Source of the DNA: Archivesica marissinica
Taxonomy: Eukaryota > Mollusca > Bivalvia > Venerida > Vesicomyidae
Length of the DNA stretch: 64,000 bases
Assembly (NCBI GenBank): GCA_014843695.1
Contig: CM026400.1
Coordinates: 41,701,911-41,765,910, forward strand
Direction of reading: 5' to 3'
The notes under the pieces were generated by a model, which was not told the origin of the DNA, did not search any database, and was given only the letters and a program-made list of their open reading frames with translations. The translations under genes and the position numbers were made by a program. Below, one piece after another: positions 34,801 through 43,800 of this stretch (positions are counted from its first letter, which is position 1; the number at the start of each line of letters is the position of its first letter).

Positions 34801-37800
34801 TTTGATAATCCCATTTCAACATGTTCATCATCTCATATTTCCATTACCCATGTATGTTATTTTGAAATGATTATAGTGCACATGTTATAGCAAAATGTCA
34901 TGTTTGTAATCTGTGTCCCGTAAATAAAGATTCTGTTCTGTTCTGTTAAATCTAGAGAAGTATTTCGAGTTATCCAACAAGTTGGCATTATCCTTTCGAT
35001 ACAGGTTAATTAACTAGTGTTGGAACTAGATTTTGGAGTAATATTTCTATTATTTTATTTTATTCATTACAACATTGTAAATGTGCATGAAATTGATTTC
35101 AATGTACAAAGGTAAAGGGTAAAAATAAATTAATGATTTGAAAATAATATTTATGTCATACATTTATGTATGCATGTTTTCTCAAAGTCCGTAATATTTA
35201 GATTCATATTGCACGAATTTATACTCAGTGTACATTGAAACATTTCAAAATAATTCTGTAACCTTCTCTATTTAGTTAAATCAGTTATTAACATGCATGC
35301 ATTGTTTACTATATTTATTTGTTAATTCACTGTCTGTTCATTTATATCATGCATACATTATCCACATGGGCTTTTAAGCCAAATGGAATTGAAAATAAAC
35401 TATCTACATTATATATAAATAAACATGTAATACGTATTTCAGTGAAATTTCATTTCAATTGAACTTCAATAAATGATAAAACTTAACAAATAAAAAGCAC
35501 TACTATCAAATTGAAATCCACAAAATGGGGACAATGAAATCAAATAAAATGCAAACAAAGTGAAAACTCACTCAAAATATCAGCATAAACTCAACAATAA
35601 TTAATATTTTGTTTAATGCCGAAACCTAAGTGTGTTTTTGGTGTGGTTTCCGTAATAGAACATTGAAATGAACACGAATATCGATGTTCTGCACACGCCA
35701 TGACATTCTCGTGCATATTGATGTAACAAGACCCGTGGCCACATGCATGTGTGGGCAATCGTCACGGTGTATGATTGTACCATGTTTATATTGCCGTTCT
35801 ATTATTATGATAAGGTGCAAACATTCAAACCAGTACCTTTAACCATATTTGAACAAAATCGAATTGAAAAAGGTTTAGTTAGGACATCCGTTCAGTGTAT
35901 ATAAAAGATGAGCTGCATACATTTGACCTTGAACTTGATTCATATATAACTATCGCAAGGTCATAAATATGATATGAAACAACGGGTGTTTATTTCAGTC
36001 CTGTGATCGTACCTTCACATGTATAGCTATCGTTGCCCTGCGTATATCCAATATCACAGCTACAACTGTAGGATCCCACATCATTGAAACAGTTTTGATG
36101 ACAACCGCCGTTGCTTATCAAACACTCATTTACATCTGAAATTGTAATGCTTAGCAAGTATTCATGTATTTTAAAAAAAGAATGGAATTACCATATATAG
36201 ATATGTATTTATTTTATAGAGAAACTAGGAAATACGTCCATTTTTTTTTTGAACTTCAGTTTTAACATAGCATGTATGTATGTATGTTCCTTTAATGTCA
36301 AACACCTCGCGGGGACTTAGACATGTTTTCCTGGGCAGGAAGTACGTATACGTGTATTTTCAACATTAATGGAATTACCACATAGAGATATGTATTTATT
36401 TTATAGAGAACCGAGGAAATAAGTCCATTATTCAATTGAACTTCAGATTTTCTTAGAACACAGTTCGCGCACACTTTCACACTTTCGCAGAACTGCCGTG
36501 AACGATTATTTATAAAGGATTTCCCGTTACCTCGATTAATATATAAATATCCTAAGTTTAGAAATGTTCAATATCAGCAGTGTTTATATCAGTCATTTGG
36601 TATTACCTTCACATGTATGGCTATCGTTGCCCAGCGTATATCCAATATCACAGCTACAACTGTAGGATCCCACATCATTGAAACAGTTGTGATGACAACC
36701 GCCGTTGCTTATCAAACACTCATTTACATCTGAAATTGTAATGCTTAGCAAGTATTCACATACACAGTTGTAGGATCCTACGTCATTGGAACAGTTGTGA
36801 TGACAACCGCCGTTACTTATCAAACACATCTGAAATTGTAATGTTTAGCACGTATACGTGTATTTTCAAAATTAATGGAATTACCACATAGAGATATGTA
36901 TTTATTTTATAGAGAAACGAGGAAATAAGTCCATTATTCCATTGAACTTGGTTTTCTTAGAACTGCCGTGAAAGATTATTTATAAAGGATTTCCCGTTAC
37001 CTCGATTAATATACAAATATCCTAAGTTTAGAAATGTTCAATATCAGCAGTGTTTATATCAGTCATTTTTGTCTTACCTTCACATGTATGGCTATCGTTG
37101 CCCAGCGTATATCCAACATCACAGGCACAGTTGTAGGATCCTACGTCATTGGAACAGTTGTGATGACAACCGCCGTTGCTTATCAAACACTCGTTTATAT
37201 CTGAAATTGTAATATTAAAGTTGCACACCTGTAGTTTCAGAATTAATGAATGGAGATACGTATTGACTTTATAGAGTAGCACAGTAACAATGAATGAAGT
37301 CATTATTCACGGTGAACTTCTGGTTTTTTCCCAAACATAGTTCGCGAACACTTTCGCAGAACAACCGTTAAAGATTATTTATCAAATAAATTACCGCAAA
37401 TTCGTTAAATATCCTACGTTCGGACATTTTCAAGACAATATATGTTTATTTCAGTTCTGCGGTCGTACCTTCACATGTATGGCTATATTTACCCAGCGTA
37501 TATCCAACATAACAGCTACAGGTGTAGGATCCCACGTCATTGGAACAGTTGTGATGACATCCGCCGTTGCTTATCAAATTAGTTACATCTGAGAACTACG
37601 GTGGTCGATTACTTATATAAATTTGACATCAATAAATAAATAAATAAATATATAAATATTGTACACATGAATATATATATATTCATTATAACTGGTGTTT
37701 ATTTCGGCTCTGCGGACATACCTTTACATATACGGCTATCATTGCCCAGCGTATACCCAATATCACAGTTACAGTGGTAGGATCCTACGTCATTGTCACA

Positions 37801-40800
37801 GTTGTGATGACAACCACCGTTGCTTACCAAACATTCATTTAAATCTGCAATTGTAATCTAAGAGTCACATTCCTGTGCAAAATGGATTATCGCAATTTAT
37901 AAAAATGTTGCTATCGTGTAAGTATACCAAACATATTTTTGTATACAAATTTATTTTAGCTCGATTGCGAAGCAAGTTCTTACAACTTATATTAATCACT
38001 CTCGATACCTCATTCCTGATGGAATCCATCGCCACGAGGGAGAGAGAAGAGGCAACGTGGAATTTAAATGCCTTGCCTAAGGGCACAATCGTAACGGCTC
38101 CAGTGGGGCTCGAACTCCGGACCTTTCGCACCTGAAGCGAAAGCAAACATACAGAGGCATTATCACCTAAGCGTCTATGTCATGTGCGTAGCTCGAATCC
38201 GTGACCATTAGAAGCATAGAGATACGTATTACTTAGATATGAATTTTTGCCTATCCCCCACCCATTATTTCCCTACCACAATTACTGTCTACAACCCAAG
38301 TTTATACAATGTGTATTCCAATATGATAAACACTTGTTGATTTGATATCACGTGTTCTGGCTTGATACGGCCAAGTGCTCGTATCTAACCAGTTCCAGCA
38401 GAAACTAACGACAGACTGATATATAGTCCAGTGGTAACACGCTGGACTGGTAATCCAGGAATCGCAGGCTCGATCCCCCGTCTGACCCTAATAACATTAA
38501 CAGTCTTTCAGATGCGACGTTAAACCGAGGTCTCGTGTCGGTGCTTTACACTGTGCACGTAAAAGAACCAGAGGAGACTCTGGAATGGGTCTCTGTCTGT
38601 ATCATTACACTATCCTCCAAAATCTAAAATGATTAATCTCTTCAGGAGGCGTCGGTCATATGGAAAACCGGTAGCGACGATAATTAAAGGTAAAACACAC
38701 ACACTGATCTCCATTATTTCAATGAACTTCTGGTTTTATCAAACATGTTGGTGGAACGATGTTGGAAGATCAGATATATATATTTGAACTCGAACTTTGA
38801 CATATTCAACATAACGGGTGTTATTTCGGTTGTGCGGTCATACCTTCACATGCATGCCTGTCATTGCCCAGCGTATATCCAACATCACAGCTACAGGTGT
38901 AGGATCCAGCTTCGTTGAAACAGTTGTGATGACACCCGCCGTTGCTTATCAAGCATTCCTTTATATCTGAAATTGTAATTTTAAAGAGGCACACCTGTAA
39001 TTTAGGAATTATTGGAATTAATGAATAGAGATACGTATTGATTTTACAGAGAAATAGAGTAACAAGGCATGATGTACATTATATAATTATGCTTCTGGTT
39101 CTCCCAAACATAGTTCGCATAGATTTTGGTTTACGATTTACTATTACTTATATAAATTCGACATCGACCTCAATAAAACTATAAAATATAATTGTTAACA
39201 CACTGCATAATTATATTAAATAACAATGTATTGTACACATATAATAGTACACTCAAATATATTCACAATAACACGTATTTATTTCAGTTCTGTGGTCGTA
39301 CCTTCACACGTTTGACTATCGTTGCCCAGCGTATATCCAACATCACAGCTACAACTGTAGGATCCCACGTCATTGAAACAGTTGTGATGACAATCGCCAT
39401 TGCTTATGAAACATTCGTTTATATCTGAAATTGTGATTTTTTAGATACACACTAATAGCTTCAGAATTACTGTAATTAATGAATAGATACGTATTGATTT
39501 TATAGTGAAACCGAGAAACAAGGAATGGTGTCCGTTATTCAATTAAGCTTCTGATTTCCCCAAACATAGTTCGCGTATACTTTGGTATAACTACGGTTTA
39601 CTATTACTTATATAAATTCGACATCGACCTCAATAAAACCATAAAATATAATTGTCCTGTTAACACACTGTATATTATAAATAACAATGTGTGTACATAT
39701 ATCGAAATGATATATTGCTTAGGTAAATATCGTAGTACACTCAAATATATTCAACATAACATGTGTTTATTTCAGTTCTGTGGTCGTACCTTCACATGTA
39801 TGGCTATCCATGCCCAGAGTATATCCAACATCACAGCTACAACTGTAGGATCCCACGTCATTGAAACAGTTGTGATGACATCCGCCGTTGCTTATGAAGC
39901 ATTCGTTTATATCTGAAATTGTAATATTAAAGATGCACACCAGTAGTTTTAGAATTATTGGAATTGATGAATAGAGATACGTATTGATACAGACAGAGAC
40001 CCATTCCAGAGTCTCCTCTGGTTATTTTACGTGCACGGTGTACAGCACCGACACGAGACTTCGGTTTAAAGTCCCTATGGTAGAAATACGGTTAACTATT
40101 ACTTATATACATTATTGTGTGTGTATATTATTATGGGTGAGTGATAATGAGTGATGGTCAAGTCAGGTGAGTGAATGAGTGAATTCGTAACATAACTAAT
40201 TATGTGCACTTCCCGCTATATTGTTTAGGACCCTAACACATCGTTTTCAATAGTCCCGAGGATAGAATCATAATACTGATCCAAGTTGATTTGTATGCCT
40301 TAAGTAATACAGAGACTCTGGTAATGTGTGGTTTTGTATCATTATTATGTATATCTGTAATGCTTGAAATGTGTATTTATTGAACTAAGTATAAGTACCA
40401 GGATTGGTATAGTCTTGTATATGTATTGTTTTAATTATAGGCCCTCGTTGAGAATATAATATTTAATGGATTGATAGAAGAACGTCGGTGTTGTGAAAAT
40501 ATTGACCAACCTAATGTGACATTATGAACTAGATCACCGAAATATTGATCAACCTAATGTGACCTTATGAACTAGATCACCGAAATATCGACCAACCTAA
40601 TGTGACATTATGAACTAGATCACAGAAATATTGACCAACCTAATGTGACATTATGAAATAGATCACCGAAATATTGACCAACCTAATGTGTGACATTATG
40701 AACTAGATCACCGAAATATTGACCTACCTAATGTGTGACATTGTGAACTAGATCACAGAACGTAAAACCTGGCTTGATAATGTTACACAAGAAATGATTT

Positions 40801-43800
40801 CCATTATTCAATTAAACTTCTGGTTTCCCAAACATAGTTAGCGTACACTATGGTTTACAATTACTTTAAATGCGACATCGACCTCAATAAAACTATAAAT
40901 ATATATGTGTCCTGTTGACACACTGTATATAATAAATACAATATATGTCCACATATTGAAATAAAATATTGCTTAGGTAAATATCGCTGTACACTCAAAT
41001 ATATTCAACAGATCAGGTGTTTATTTCAGTTCTGTGTTCTGCGGTCGCACCTTCACATGTTTGACTATCAATGCCAAGTGTATGTCCAACATCACAGCTA
41101 CAGCTGTAGGATCCCACTTCATTGGAACAGTTGTGATGACAACCGCCGTTGTTGATCAAGCATTCGTTTATATCTGAAATTGTATTTTAAAGAGGCACAT
41201 CTGTAGCTTCAGAATTATTGGAATTAATGGAGATACGTATTGATTTTATAGCGAAATAGAGCAACGAGGAATGGTGTTCATTATTCAATTACGCCTCTGG
41301 TTCTCCCAAACATAGTTCGCGTAGACTTTGGTATAACTACAGTTTACTATTAATTATATATATTCGACATCGACCTCAATAAAACTATATATATATCCTG
41401 CTGACATACTGTATATTATAAATAACAATATATGTTCACATATTGAAATGATATATTGCTTAGGTAAATATCGTTGTACACTGACATATATTCAACAGAT
41501 CAGGTGTTTATTTCAGTTCTGCGTTCTGCGGTCGTACCTTCACATGTATGACTGTCAATGCCCAGCCTATATCCAACATCACAGCTACAGGTGTAGGATC
41601 CAGCTTCGTTGGAACAGTTGTGATGGCAACCGCCGTTGTTTATCAAGCATTCGTTTATATCTGAAATTATAATATTAAAGATGCACACCAGTAGTTTTAG
41701 AATTATTGGAATTGATGAATAGAGATACGTATTGAATTTATAGAGATACAGAGTAACAAGGAATGGTGTTCATTAGTCAATTGAACTAACTTCTTGTTTC
41801 CCAAATATAGTTCGCGTACACTTTGGTACAGTTTACAATTAATTATATAAATATGTTGGAAGATTAGTTATATATATATTTGACCTCGACATATTCAACA
41901 TAACGTGTGTTATTTCAGTTGTGCGGTCATACCTTCACATGCATGACTGTCAATGCCCAGCCTATATCCAACATCACAGCTACAGGTGTAGGATCCAGCT
42001 TCGTTGGAACAGTTGTGATGGCAACCGCCGTTGTTTATCAAGCATTCGTTTATATCTGAAATTATAATATTAAAGATGCACACCAGTAGTTTTAGAATTA
42101 TTGGAATTGATGAATAGAGATACGTATTGAATTTATAGAGATACAGAGTAACAAGGAATGGTGTTCATTAGTCAATTGAACTAACTTCTTGTTTCCCAAA
42201 TATAGTTCGCGTACACTTTGGTACAGTTTACAATTAATTATATAAATATGTTGGAAGATTAGTTATATATATATTTGACCTCGACATATTCAACATAACG
42301 TGTGTTATTTCAGTTGTGCGGTCATACCTTCACATGCATGACTGTCAATGCCCAGCCTATATCCAACATCACAGCTACAGGTGTAGGATCCAGCTTCGTT
42401 GGAACAGTTGTGATGGCAACCGCCGTTGTTTATCAAGCATTCGTTTATATCTGAAATTATAATATTAAAGATGCACACCAGTAGTTTTAGAATTATTGGA
42501 ATTGATGAATAGAGATACGTATTGAATTTATAGAGATACAGAGTAACAAGGAATGGTGTTCATTAGTCAATTGAACTAACTTCTTGTTTCCCAAATATAG
42601 TTCGCGTACACTTTGGTACAGTTTACAATTAATTATATAAATATGTTGGAAGATTAGTTATATATATATTTGACCTCGACATATTCAACATAACGTGTGT
42701 TATTTCAGTTGTGCGGTCATACCTTCACATGCATGACTGTCAATGCCCAGCCTATATCCAACATCACAGCTACAGGTGTAGGATCCAGCTTCGTTGGAAC
42801 AGTTGTGATGGCAACCGCCGTTGTTTATCAAGCATTCGTTTATATCTGAAATTGTACTGGTTTTTTTCACAGTTATTTGAATTATAGCAAAGAGATATGC
42901 TAACATTTGTTTTTGAACATTATTTGAAACATAGACTCACGAGATACGTATGCTGTATGATTAAATTTCGAACAAGAACTCACCGATTACCTATTGAAAC
43001 AGGCACCTGGCATAAAATACCGTATCACTTGAGAATTTGTCAACATTGTAACAATGGTATTGGTGATGAATATCATTTGAGAATTTGTCAACATTGTTAT
43101 AATGGTATTGGTGATGAATATCATTTGAGAATTTGTCAACATTGTAACAATGGTATTGGTGATGAATATCATTTGAGAATTTGTCAACATTGTAACAATG
43201 GTATTGGTGATGAATATCATTTGAGAATTTGTCAACATTGTAACAATGGTATTGGTGATGAATATCATTGAGAATTTGTCAACATTGTAACAATGGTATT
43301 GGTGATGAATATCATTTAAGAATTTGTCAACATTGTAACAATGGTATTGGTGATGAATATCATTTGAGAATTTGTCAACATTGTAACAATGGTATTGGTG
43401 ATGAATATCATTTAAGAATTTGTCAACATTGTAACAATGGTATTGGTGATGAATATCATTTGAGAATTTGTCAACATTGTAACAATGGTATTGGTGATGA
43501 ATATCATTTGAGAATTTGTGAACATTGTAACAATGGTATTGGTGATGAATATCATTTGAGAATGTGTCAACATTGTAACAATGGTATTGGTGATGAATAT
43601 CATTTGAGAATTTGTCAATATTGTAACAATGGTATTGGTGATGAATATCATTTGAGAATTTGTCAATATTGTAACAATGGTATTGGTGATGAATATCATT
43701 TGAGAATTTGTCAATATTGTAACAATGGTATTGGTGATGAATATCATTTGAGAATTTGTCAACATTGTAACAATGGTATTGGTGATGAATATCATTTTTA

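Larger units (their letters stand above)
41538..42845 (-). repeat. 395-bp tandem array of exon plus intron, four exon copies
   Basis: Exon starts at 41538, 41933, 42328 and 42723 are exactly 395 bp apart, and the introns between them read identically. This is the youngest expansion in the gene. Confidence 0.97.

Noticed and set aside
40490..40762. CRISPR-like or regulatory array
   Set aside because: It is a 43-bp head-to-tail minisatellite without unique spacers.
43027..43797. CRISPR-like array of regular repeats
   Set aside because: Repeats are directly adjacent with no spacers, in a eukaryotic intron; it is a minisatellite.
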